From: Chara braunii
Lineage: Eukaryota > Streptophyta > Charophyceae > Charales > Characeae
Direction of reading: 5' to 3'
Length of the DNA: 30,385 bases
Assembly: GCA_003427395.1 (NCBI GenBank)
Contig: BFEA01000203.1
Location: forward strand, 767,376-797,760
Position 1 is the stretch's first letter. Every line of letters begins with the position of its first letter. Shown in pieces: positions 18,849 to 28,209 of the stretch. The notes below the pieces were generated by a model. It was not told the DNA's origin. It saw only the letters and a list, made by a program, of their open reading frames with translations, and made no database searches. A program made the translations under genes and the position numbers.

Positions 18849-19901
18849 CCGAGAGGTGCAGGTCCTCCCGAAGCCCAGGGGAAAAAATACTTTGAACAAG
18901 GGGCCCATCAAAACAGAGAGGGCCAATAACCCATGCATAGGGTAATCGTCCATGATGGAACACAGCACAGGTACCCCTCCGCTGGTCCCACCAGGTAAGA
19001 CCATCACCGATTATCCTTGGTCTAGTCTAGCGTGGATGGGATGATTTTGCACTGTTTTTTTTTTTTTTTTAACTCTAAGATTTTCAATACCAATGTTTCC
19101 ATAAGCTACTTTGCTGCTTCAAAAATAACGAATTTCATAACTTTTAAAACTTTAATATACAATAGGACTTGTTTTTTTCTCTTGCTTGCTATTTGTCTTC
19201 AACTTCAATACGCCTGGATTTGTTCTGGCACTTGTCTTGACTATGTCTGGTTTTGTTTTCCTTCCCTTTTATCTTCTTTCTTTTTTTACTAATATGTCTG
19301 GCCTTCTGCGCAGGTATGGTCTGGAGTTCCTACAGATTAAGACGTGCTGGATAGTACCTCAGTACAGATCAGATTCGTCCCGATCACTTATGCCTTAGAT
19401 TCGTTTTGCATCTGACGTGGCAGACTGCCACAATTCCCTACCTTAGTCCTATCTTTCACTACTTCCTACCAGCACAGACGTCAAACCAGATGTCAGGAAG
19501 ATGGGACCAGATGACTCTGACTGGACCCTCTCGACTACCCTGACTTGACGGTCAGACTGTATACCAGGTGATTCGACCAGACAGCAGCAGCAACGACCAC
19601 CAGAGAGGAAGGGGGAAGTAGGTACATAACACACAACTCCACAAGCAGCCAGGTAAGGGGTAGGAGATTCTTCTCTTCTTCGTAGCCGTTGAAGTAGACT
19701 CCACGATCGCTCCAATCGCTCCAATCGCTCCACGCGCAGGTAACAATCTCCTCCTTAGCCCCTTCCTCTTTGGCTTACTTCCCCCTCCTATTCCCAACCA
19801 CCTCTCTTCTCACACTTTCACCATAGCCAGCATCTTCAAGCCAGCATATCTTCCTCGCCGGCCTTACTCATGCCAGCACTTCAGCGAGCGCAACAAGTTC
19901 T
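18849..19901 (-). other. Untranslated leader of the Ty3/gypsy element
   Basis: Between primer site and gag, with no credible gene. It contains a T16 run (about 19056-19071 on plus) starting an AT-rich block (to about 19300) that differs from the surrounding composition; this may be a small nested insertion, but I see no target duplication. Confidence 0.5.
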
Positions 19902-19913
19902 GCTCTGATACCA
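19902..19913 (-). other. Primer-binding site, initiator tRNA-Met type
   Basis: TGGTATCAGAGC on the minus strand, complementary to the 3' end of plant initiator tRNA-Met. It lies 3 nt inside the LTR end, the usual spacing. Confidence 0.92.
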
Positions 19914-19916
19914 AAT

Positions 19917-20990
19917 TGCAAGGAACCCGACTGTTCACAACTTGCTGGAGTGTTCACAGTGCATGCGTAAATGTCATCACACAGATGAAGTAGTCTCACA
20001 CAAAGACAAGACGAGATAGAATGAGAACCAGATAGCGCAGCTCATATTATCAAAGTCACATTATACAAAGAGTATCTTGAGTTCAAGAGTTCGGCGCCAA
20101 ACAGATCACAAGTCTTCTTAAACCATTCGTCAACAAAGGGTCTGGCTCAGCCAGCGTCTCCCCTCAGATCACAGGTATGGCGCCAACAGGTAAGTATCCA
20201 CCATATCCAACTTCATGATCTGTCTTCTCTCTCTCTCTCTTCTCTCTCAAGATCTCTGTCCTAGTTCCCTCATCTCACCATGCATGCACACTCCCTGTCT
20301 ACGAGAATCTACTTTGAATGTTACTCACTGATATCCTACTACTAACCCTTCTACTACTACTAACATAAGCTGGCGCAGCTATGGCCTCTGCTGCAGCCAG
20401 TGCCCAACACTTCTCCTTCCTGGTGCAACTCTCAAGCCAACGCTCTCTCCCTGCACTCTAGCGCACAAGTGCCACAACACTTCCACGCATCAATCCCAGT
20501 GGAGAATTTGCCTTGTGGGGAGGCTGCCTCGTTTCTTATAGTGCTGGCCTTCCTTTGCAAGGTCTGAATTCAGTCTTTCTTGGGTCCTTTCCCAGTCCCA
20601 GGCCTCCGTGGAGTGTGTCCCAGTTCCTTATCCTCAAGGTCTGCTGCTGTTGCGGCCTTCATGCCTGAATTTCAGACTTCCAATCTGTATCTAGACTTTC
20701 CCTTTGACTTGAATCTGGACTGGGACCTTATCTCTTTGACTTCTTTATGAACAGACACACCTATTGTTCGACAGACACACTTACTGCACGAATAGACACA
20801 TCTCCTGTACGAGCAAACACATCTCTTGTTCGAACAGGCATGACTTGCACACCCCCTGGATGAACAGATGTGACTCTCACAATTGCATACTGCAACTGTT
20901 CGTCCAGGGGCACAACGGTGACCTTTGATCTGCTTTTCACGAGTTGGGCTCTGGCCGAGTGACCCCATTATGCTGCATTCGTCATTTAGG
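19917..20990 (-). repeat. LTR of the Ty3/gypsy element (outer end approximate)
   Basis: The inner end is fixed: ...CCTTGCA, then ATT, then the primer site. The outer end must lie before the LINE coding sequence at 21014, so the length is up to about 1.1 kb. It contains a short 20-21 bp repeat array (20751-20832). The partner LTR is not in the window. Confidence 0.65.
20751..20832. repeat. Degenerate tandem repeat, 20-21 bp unit, 4 copies
   Basis: Units like ACAGACACACCTATTGTTCG at 20751, 20771, 20791 and 20812, with weaker copies to about 20900. In the upstream part of the LTR, where repeats often act as enhancers. Confidence 0.75.
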
Positions 20991-21014
20991 GTCTGAATCG
21001 GGTAAAGGCCCTTT

Positions 21015-21650
21015 TACCAGGAAACCCATCTGACCAATTCTATTGAGCACAAGGCAATGATCAAAAAAATCCTAACAAAACTTAAATACGTCCGGGCAGG
21101 ATACTGGGCCCCGTCACCAAAAGCAGGCTCAACAGACACAATCATACTCTGGCACCAAAATTCGAAAGCAACCAATTTCCTTAGTACAACAGAAGTCGGA
21201 ATAGATGAAGAAGAAGGAAGATGGATAGAAATCCACTTCACCTACAAAGAAGAAAGCCTACAATTAATAAACCTATACGCTCTGAATGATCCCATCCTAA
21301 GACAAACCTTCATACATAACATAGCTGAAAAATGTAACAGCCAAAAACACCTAATTCTGGCCGGAGATTGAAACACCACACTAGAACCGTGGAGAGATAG
21401 GATCTCATGTTCGCAAAGAGGCAGGGATGACTCACTTCTGGCAGAGGCACAAGTGATACAGGCACTGATGATGGAAAGGAACCTAATGGAACCACTAAGA
21501 ACAACATAACCAAAAACAAACAGATACGCATATAGGAAGAAAAACAGAACCCAACATATAACGAGTTCCGCAATAGACTACTTCCTCATTTCCACACAGG
21601 CCTAGGAAAACTTTCGTACCACAACGGTTTGGACCACACGCCCATCTTTC
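21015..21650 (+). pseudogene. LINE APE-type endonuclease
   Basis: YQETHL (21015-21032) is the endonuclease QET motif with the catalytic Glu. GYWAPSPKAGSTDTIILWH and LQLINLYALND follow. HLILAGD is followed by TGA (21369-21371) and then Asn, where GDFN or GDWN is expected, so the stop sits exactly in a catalytic block. A second stop (TAA, about 21507) and a frame change precede SAIDYFLIS and LDHTPI, which match the SxIDY and SDHxP ends of the domain. All main blocks are present but the frame is broken. Confidence 0.8.
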
Positions 21651-22141
21651 TAAACCTCCTATTTGATCCTGGACTACAGATAGGCACTAGCTTCTTCAAA
21701 ATCAACAACTCACTACTACACACTAAAGAAATGAAAGAAGCAATAGTCTATGCTTGCATAAATGCGGAGAGGGAAGGAGCAGAATTCCCACAACTAGTTG
21801 CCAACCGATCCCAAGCAGCCTCATCACCCTCTAGGAAAATAGCAGCCAAGAGGAATCAAAGGTTAAAAGATTTAGAAGCAGCGGTCAATTTAGCAGAAGG
21901 AAACCTCATAAATAACCCAGGAGAGACAATCTACGAGGAGCTCCTAACAAGATCCAAAGCAGAACTAGCCAATTGGAACACGTGGAAGACTAAGGGACTA
22001 CGCATGCAAGCTAGAATCAAAGAATGGGAAGAAGGGAAAAAAAATGACTAAGTTCTTTTTCCAAAAAGTTAAAGCAAGGGGAAGAAAAGCAGCCATTCAT
22101 CGGTTAAGAGGAGAGGAAGGACTGACGTCAACCCCAAAAAA
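21629..22141 (+). pseudogene. LINE linker between endonuclease and RT
   Basis: 140 open residues of Lys/Glu/Ala-rich helical sequence up to EWEEGKKND, then a shift at an A8 run (22037-22044), KFFFQKVKARGRKAAIHRLR in the next frame, and another shift at an A7 run (about 22134-22140). This is the usual spacer of plant LINEs. Confidence 0.65.
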
Positions 22142-22849
22142 ATGCTATCTATAGTTGAATCCTTCTACAAAAACCTATATATATCCAGAACCGAGAAACC
22201 AACGCCAAGGTCCGTCCTCAAGGCAAGCGAGAAATTAACCAAACATTTAGACAAAACAATCCCCGCCAACTTGGCCAACCAATTAGATAAGCCCATAACC
22301 AATGAAGAAATAAAAAAATCCTTGGATTTGATGAAATCAATGAAAACACCCAGGTTAGATGGTGTATCCAAAGAATTTTGGCAAACCTACTGGCCACTCT
22401 TGGGAGAAGAATTATGCAACTTCACGAGAACGGCATGGACAAAAGGGGGACTCGGTCCCTACCTTAGCTTAGGAATAGATACCCTATTATACAAGAAGGG
22501 AGACCCAACAGACATTAGGAACTATAGACCAATTACTCTCCAAACAGTGGCATACAAAATCCTAGCCAAACTCCTAGCTAATAGGATAAGGAACATCACC
22601 AGATCTTGCTTCCACATAGACCAAACGGGTTTCATCCCAGGCAGATTCATATTAGACAATGTAATGACACTAGCAGAATCAGTAAGATACATCAATGACA
22701 AGAAAATCAACGCAACCATCCTCTTCTTTGATTTCGAAAAAGCATATAACCAGGTCAATTGGGACTTCTTACAACAATGCACGGAGAAAATGGGGTTGGG
22801 CCCAAAAACGGACACATATCCAACACTTATAGGATGTCTAGATCAGTGA
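22142..22849 (+). pseudogene. LINE reverse transcriptase, N-terminal part
   Basis: RT motifs in order: PRLDGVSKEFW, LLYKKGDPTDIRNYRPITLQ, YKILAKLLANRIRN, DQTGFIPGRFILDNVM and FFDFEKAYNQVNWDFL (motif A with catalytic Asp). Shortly after CTEKMGLGPK the next expected segment (about 25 residues) is missing and the frame changes, so an internal deletion joins motif A to motif B. Confidence 0.85.
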
Positions 22850-23172
22850 GACAAGGTGATCCACTAGCAGCACCAATCTTCCTCTTCATAATGGAGGCCA
22901 TAGTCTCATTTCTCAGAAAAGATCCCTCCATAGAAAGGATCACGTCGCCATCAAAGGACAATACCCGTAACCGTACCATTCCCCCCACCAACCTTTTTGT
23001 CGATGACCTGACAGTGTTAATTAGAGCTACTAACTCCTCCTTCGAGGCCCTCACGAGAACAATGAATGCATACCAGCTGGCCTCAGAAATGCGGATCAAC
23101 TGGCAAAAAACAGTAGGTTGGTGGCTAACAAACGACAACAGGAACCCCCTCAGTCCTCGCCTGAAGGCATGA
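22800..23172 (+). pseudogene. LINE reverse transcriptase, catalytic part
   Basis: NGHISNTYRMSRSVRQGDPL holds motif B (QGDP at 22852-22863). FVDD at 22996-23007 is the catalytic motif C, where FADD is usual. The frame ends near 23172 and similarity continues in the next frame as KFLGIQLNEEGA. Confidence 0.82.
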
Positions 23173-23199
23173 CATGGTTTGATCCAACGTCGCAATAAA

Positions 23200-24307
23200 A
23201 TTTCTCGGAATCCAACTTAACGAAGAGGGAGCAGCTGCAGAAATTGCACCTAACCTGCTTCCAAAAATGATCACAAAACTTAATGCATGGGAGAAGGTTC
23301 ACACCTCGCTATTCAGACGAGCCCTAATTCTAATTACATCTATCTTCTCAATGATGTGGTACGTTGCAGCCTTTTGGAACCCTGACCACAGGGCAATGAA
23401 TGACCTCAAAAAGAAGGCAACAGCCTACCTATGGACAGGGGATCCCTCTAGACAACACTTCATAACCAAGGTCGCATGGCATTTTGTCACAAGGAAGAAA
23501 AGTCAAGGAGGATTGGGAGTGTTAGACCCGACTACTCAAATAAAAGCCCTTCAAACCAAATGGATACTCAAATTGCTAACTTCACCCAGCCTTCCATGGA
23601 GGGAGCTAGCTCTGGAAGGGATTCAACACCTCCCTGTTTACAGCACCCCACCAAATATGGAAGGCTCCTTTTGGTTAATGAGTAAATCGTCGTCGATGAA
23701 ACGAAAATCACCAATCATGCAACAGACTAAAGGAGGAGCAAGACTACACTTCTGGACGAATATCATCAAGGCATGGAGATAAATTTTCCCCGCTAAGGTA
23801 AGAAAGCCACAAAACAAAGAGAAAATCCTCAGGCAACCATTATTCTGCAACCCGTGGATAACTGAGGACGAGGAAAACCCCTTTATGCTAACCACAAAAG
23901 ACACAAGATGGGGAGCTTGGATAGAAAAAGGAATATGGCAGGTGAAACACATATGGGATCAAGAGTGGATGTAGGAGAAACGGTTGAGAAGCACTCTCAA
24001 AGGATGCCACCGTTTAGCGAACAACCTACAACAAATAACTGCTAACATACCCCCAGAATGGATGCCAACCCCAAAAAACAATAGACAATGGGCGAGGGGC
24101 GACTGGGCGATAATGACACACACGTTCCCCCTAGTACACGTATTCTCGTACAAGGAACAGGCAGAAGGGAAGGCTAACTGGATCACTTTCACTATGCACA
24201 TAATAGAAGACCCGCATAAAGACTACAGTAGACTAAACAAAAATAGTGAAGGTCAGGTCAGAGTCAGAGAAAGAATATCTCGAAAAAGTAAGAGTACTGG
24301 AAAATGA
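23200..24307 (+). pseudogene. LINE RT thumb and connection region
   Basis: One frame with two stops (23780-23782 and about 23972). Typical plant LINE segments: KFLGIQLNEEGA, LNAWEKVHTSLFRRALILIT, FWNPDHRAMNDLKKKATAYL, GGLGVLDPTTQIKALQTKWI. It ends at 24307, followed by a frame change. Confidence 0.75.
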
Positions 24308-24354
24308 CAATCTAACCCTTTATAATCCACAAACTGCGCTAGAAAATTTAGAGG

Positions 24355-25236
24355 TTGACCCAGCAGAATGGGCATGGAATCATAAACAGAACCAGGGGAA
24401 TTAATCTAAAACTTAACATCCTTCTATACACCACAAGCCTTGGATACAAATTAAGAAGAAGATCTACAAACCCTGCCCCAGTGATATCAGAGAGATGGTC
24501 GAATCACCTACAAGCGGACCCAGAAAATTTTACTCAGATGCCATGGAACCAATTAGCCATAATCCACCCTCCCAAATTCAGAAGTCTACAATGGCTCATT
24601 CTCTACCTCGCTGTCCCACTAAATCAATGGCTAAATGTGAGAACAAGAAAAGAAGACAGAAGCCCACTAAAAGAGCTTTGTGCCATATGTACAGAAGGTC
24701 AGATAGAGGACCTTTATCACTGCTTTTTCAGATGCCCAAGAATACAAATCATATGGCAAAGAATCAGGAAGCTTTGGGACAAAACGTTTTCCCTAGAATT
24801 CACTAACAATCCCATCCTCCTACTAATAGGCTTCAATATACCAAAGGAATGGCCTAACTTAGCAAACAATTTCTTTCAAATCATCAGAAAGGCTTCAATT
24901 TGGACTATCTGGAGGAAGAGATGCCAGGAGACAATAGAGAAGAAGCAACCAATGCACAATCAGGAAGCGTGGGCTCTATTCCAACAGCAGGTGGAAACAG
25001 AATTCTGGGTCCTATGGCGCAGAGAGAGGAAGAGAATGAGAAAAGATGAAACAAGAGCAAACGAGCACAAAGGCAAATTTGAGACCAACTTCCTGGCAGG
25101 AGGTAAAATTGCAAGGATCAAAGGTCACAGTCCAGTCTTCACACTTTGGGAAGGAAGCACAAGTCCCCCACAAGCCGACTCACACTCTCTTATCAGCATC
25201 CCAGAATCTTTTAAGATCTACATGGAATCCGCATAG
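24355..25236 (+). pseudogene. LINE C-terminal region with zf-RVT zinc finger
   Basis: 293 open residues, the longest intact piece of the element. KFRSLQWLILYLAVPLNQWL leads to CAICTEGQIEDLYHCFFRCP (24679 onward), the zinc-binding C-X2-C...H-C...C pattern of the zf-RVT family found after RT in plant LINEs. The rest is basic and helical. It would bind nucleic acid in target-primed reverse transcription. Confidence 0.82.
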
Positions 25237-26226
25237 AAGGACTAATCAAAGAATCATGCCCATCCCTAGAACACAGACTATCACAATCAACCAAACCAAA
25301 GAACGTAACGAAGGCAGAACCAAAGAGCTTCAGGAAAACAGAAGTAGGGGCGCAGATAAGATAAGGAGACTAGTACAGCTACCAGAGAAAATTGGTCTAG
25401 TCCAGCTCAAACACAGACAAAAATGTTTAATAACAACACCAAATAAAGGTCCTTAGGGTTTAAGGTTCTACTACATATTACATCCAAGTAGGCTAGAATC
25501 CAAGGTCCTACAAGAAAAAGTCAGCAAACCTCCCAAAGGAGAGAGGAAAAAGTCAACTAGGAGCGAGGACTCTAGTAGAGTATCCAGCAACCGATAGGAC
25601 AGGGTTTACAGTTTTAGCAAGGACATAGCAATACACCAAGCTAGCAGTTCCAGCAAAAGGAAGCAAAACAGTCACCCAAGACGCAGAAAGGAACAGGCAG
25701 GCTCAGCCCTAAAGAGTTGATTCACAGGTCCTAAAAGTTAGGTTTTTTCAGACTAGCATTATAAAGCAAGTTTTAAAAGGTACAGGGTAACTTAGGCAGG
25801 GGTACAGGGTGGTGCATCCTCCCTTGAGGAAGTAAAACCAAGGCTAGATAGACAAGGGTTTAGGGTTAGGACAGTCTCAAGACAAGTAGGGTTTAAAGCT
25901 CCAGGATCTCAAGAAATCCACAAGTGCCCCTGATTGCTCTAGCATAACACACCGACCCGACAGCATTGCAGCTGAGAGGAGCAGGACTGTGGCCAGTGAG
26001 ATTAGCAAGGGCCTTCCAGATTAAGCATCACAGGCTAACTTAAGCAGGGGGGAGGGGTATATCCTTCCACAAGGAAGCAATCGATGCCGCTCACTCGGGC
26101 CTCCCAGCCATAATGGGGAGGAGCATGCGTAAGTTTCCCATGTATTCCATATTGACTTGCTGGGGAAATAGGAACCGGACTGTCGCTCTCCAGAATGGCA
26201 GTAGCCAGAACCAAGAGGTTCTGTGG
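25237..26226 (+). other. LINE 3' untranslated region with conserved tail
   Basis: No gene. It contains an imperfect internal duplication (about 25789-25842 resembles 26035-26085), TTTAGGG-like words (about 25858-25872 and 25889) and two short hairpins near the end (26064-26077 and 26100-26121). The last 300 bp or so is shared with the inverted copy at 29764-30140. Confidence 0.7.
26064..26121 (+). other. Two conserved stem-loops in the LINE tail
   Basis: CTTCC-ACAA-GGAAG (26064-26077) and CCTCCC-N10-GGGAGG (26100-26121). Both stems are kept in the second LINE copy (29907-29920 and 29863-29884, opposite strand) despite sequence differences between them. In several LINE families such tail hairpins are bound by the element's own RT. 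Confidence 0.55.
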
Positions 26227-26242
26227 AAAAAAAAAAAAAAAA
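26227..26242 (+). other. Poly(A) tail of the LINE
   Basis: Sixteen A directly after the conserved 3' end; marks the 3' border of the insertion. Confidence 0.8.
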
Positions 26243-26256
26243 CTCCACCACTACAT

Positions 26257-26257
<1 letters not shown>

Positions 26258-26322
<65 letters not shown>
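26258..26322. repeat. Poly-C tract, 65 bp
   Basis: Sixty-five uninterrupted C, 15 bp after the LINE poly(A). The exact length in the genome is uncertain. It creates false poly-Pro and poly-Gly ORFs in all frames. Confidence 0.9.
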
Positions 26323-26728
26323 ATCCCCAAAAGTTTCTCAGCGGATTTGGGCTGTACTCGAGCAAGCACAGTACAGCCCCCAACTCAGATTTGAAAAAAG
26401 GTCAGTGGATGGCTGTTTTCCGGCTGGTCGGCAGACTGCCGACCGGTCAGCCACTGGTCACCTGCAAAACGGTCAGCGTCGGGGTCGGCGGTTGGGAGGT
26501 ATGCAACCCTGGTCGTTCCCAAGAAGACAAAACAAACAGATACTTCATTTGCCTGCCTCTGTTCCCCAGACTTCACTTTTGAGTCCCATGACTCCCATCC
26601 CTTTTGCAGCCCCATCTGGCATTTGCAGGGACTGAAAACTGAAGCATCGACCATTGTCATCAAAACATAGGAATCAAACGAAGTATAACTGTATTACAAA
26701 ACTCAAACAAAAAGAGGTAGCAACTCAC

Positions 26729-27850
26729 CTGCACTGTCCAAGTACGCGATTGACCCTAACATTGACAACAGTGGGAGCTGGTACTGGTAGTCGTAAATAT
26801 TCAGCTGTAACAGGTCCTTGGAATCGACCAAGTGTCCCTTTCCGCAACTCAGAGCACTGAAGATAGGTATTCAAACCTGTAAAACTGCCTTTCGAAAGTG
26901 TAATGCATGGAAGATCTCCGCCTAGTTCTGCTGCATCAAACTGAACTTCCCAGATATGTGTCCAGCAGCAGGAGCTCCTCTTGGTCACAGACACAACCCC
27001 TGGTTCTAGATTCAGCATGATGTCGAGAGCATTTCTCATCACCTCACTGGATGCATCCCATGGAACGGAAACATTTCCTTTGCCTCGGAAACTCATCTCA
27101 AACATGCCAGTCACAGGGGGTGAGAGGCTCCTTAAGCGCGAAGTAGTCACGTTGATGTCTCGTCCCAAAAGATTGCTCATGTCAACCTGCAGAAGTGGAA
27201 ACTCAGTAGTCCGACGGGGAAAGTTGATCTGCCACCTGCGAACCATATGTGTCTCGTTGACCCCCATAACTTGGACACTGGCTGTTGCGCCTGACAGAGA
27301 TGTCAACTCATATATAATTGAGCCAATCTTCCAATCAGGAATATCAAATGGGACTTTGGACACATCTCGGCCACCACCATCCAGATACAAATCGAAAGTG
27401 CCTCCCAGATCAGGGACATAAGCCTGTTCTCTGACAACCTCAGCCTTCCCTGGAGGAGCTGCTTCTGGTGCTTTGGCAAATTCTTCAGCACCTTCGAGCA
27501 AATCCGACCAGACCTCATCCATGGGAACCAAAATTGCCCCTACCAGTGCTGGCTCCCCCGAAAACTCATCCAAAAGATCAGAACTCCAGTTATCCCACTC
27601 GATGACGTAGTCCATGCTAGCTGCATCTCCATCACCAGTCTGCACACAGTCTACTTTTAATGGTGCAGGAAGGGCACTCAAGGTCTTCAGGGCCTCCTTT
27701 ATGTCCCAACAGGAAGTGGGACCAAGTTCAACAGAGGATAAAGCTTCTTGGCTGAAGAACGTGAACAAAACACCCATGCTTCCATTGTATGATTGCCATG
27801 CAGGCACTCGTATGCGTTGCACCTCATTCCTTGGACGTGCATAAGTTATT
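26729..27850 (-). CDS. IPT/TIG-gene, upstream exon with repeated beta-rich modules
   Basis: An internal exon of 1122 nt, 374 codons. The acceptor is CCATCCTACAG before 27850, the donor CAG|GTGAGT after 26729; both ends are phase 2. The clean frame holds about three related modules of roughly 110 residues: GSMGVLFTFF...DYVIEWDNW; GTFDLYLDGG...WKIGSIIYELTSLSGA...RRWQINF; GMFEMSFRGKGNVSVPWDAS...VMRNALDIML...WEVQFDAAEL with GGDLP. Modules of this type sit next to IPT/TIG domains in large algal and protist surface proteins. The end LGQC joins in frame to RDGQHC of the next exon. An Asn-glycosylation pattern supports an extracellular location. Earlier exons, with the signal peptide, must lie to the right of the window. 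Confidence 0.75.
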
Positions 27851-28082
27851 CTGTAGGATGGCAATCATTTTCAACAATAAGCCAACATGCCCAGCATCAG
27901 TTCCATCATCTAAGTCTTTAAATCTGTGAGCAAATTTTATCAAAGTTCATTAAACTGATTTGATCTAACAGAGTCAACAAGATAAATATGCCACACCGTA
28001 TGCCAAAAGCTTTATTGAAAACCACTCCTTCATTCATCCCCTGAAAGTAAATCTGAGATTTCAGAAGTCAGCATGCTGTGAA

Positions 28083-28190
28083 GTTCTCTATATCTGGCAT
28101 CCGTTAAAATTGGAACAATACGGAGAAGATTAGCATGGCCCCTGCACAAGCGTGACACGCATAAATCGAGAAATGGTCCACATTCATATT
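28083..28190 (+). pseudogene. U6 spliceosomal snRNA retropseudogene
   Basis: The core is strongly U6-like: CATCCG, AAAATTGGAACAATAC, GAGAAGATTAGCATGGCCCC (with the AGC triad), GACACGCATAAATCGAGAAA and TGGTCC. It differs at key places: the invariant ACAGAGA box reads ACGGAGA, GCGCAAGGATGAC reads GCACAAGCGTGAC, and the 5' stem is degenerate. No TATA box at -30 or plant upstream element is seen, and an A-rich tail (28191-28209) follows instead of a T-run terminator. This points to a reverse-transcribed, tailed copy, probably made by a LINE. Plus strand, opposite to the host gene. Confidence 0.88.
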
Positions 28191-28209
28191 AAAAAAAAAA
28201 TAAAAAAAA

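Larger units (their letters stand above)
14600..20990 (-). mobile_element. Truncated Ty3/gypsy retrotransposon inside the intron
   Basis: Read on the minus strand: one LTR (19917 to about 20990), a tRNA-iMet primer site (19902-19913), a leader, gag (about 18845-16821), protease and RT (16692-15506), RT/RNase H (15530-14598). The order PR-RT-RNaseH and the [11 protein letters not shown] motif identify Ty3/gypsy. Integrase and the 3' LTR are absent: coding similarity ends around 14640 at unrelated intron sequence. Several frameshifts, at least one internal deletion and an altered protease active site make it non-autonomous. The right border against the LINE lies between about 20960 and 21014. 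Orientation matches the host gene. Confidence 0.85.
21014..26242 (+). mobile_element. LINE (non-LTR retrotransposon), 5'-truncated and mutated
   Basis: In order: APE-type endonuclease (21018 to about 21650), linker, reverse transcriptase (about 22142-23172), thumb/connection (23200-24307), zf-RVT zinc finger (24679-24735), 3' UTR (25240-26226) and an A16 tail (26227-26242). This is the plant L1-like arrangement. No ORF1 is seen; coding similarity starts at the QETH motif, directly after the LTR, so it is probably 5'-truncated. Stops and shifts, many at A runs, make it inactive. It lies opposite to the host gene. Confidence 0.88.
13991..26728 (-). other. 12.7-kb intron of the IPT/TIG gene
   Basis: The donor CAG|GTGAGT at 26729/26728 and the acceptor GCAG|A at 13991/13990 are both phase 2 and rejoin an AGA codon, giving GQC-R-DGQHC across the junction. 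The intron holds an (AG)n tract, a truncated Ty3/gypsy element on the same strand, a LINE on the opposite strand, and poly-A and poly-C tracts. 13991-14600 otherwise has no recognisable feature. The join is inferred from phase and protein type, not from a transcript; an unseen exon between the two elements cannot be excluded. Confidence 0.65.

Noticed and set aside
16842-18945. Plus-strand Ser/Phe-rich ORFs
   Set aside because: Antisense of the Lys/Glu-rich coiled coil and Gly-rich parts of gag.
20672-20968. Cys-rich protein on the minus strand
   Set aside because: Open because of the LTR repeat; no start context or conservation known, kept only as a low-interest finding.
26021-26635. Poly-Pro and poly-Gly proteins on both strands
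   Set aside because: They translate the C65 tract and the LINE tail; no conserved part.
28083-28190. Functional U6 gene
   Set aside because: Mutated ACAGAGA box, no TATA or upstream element, no T-run terminator, A-rich tail.
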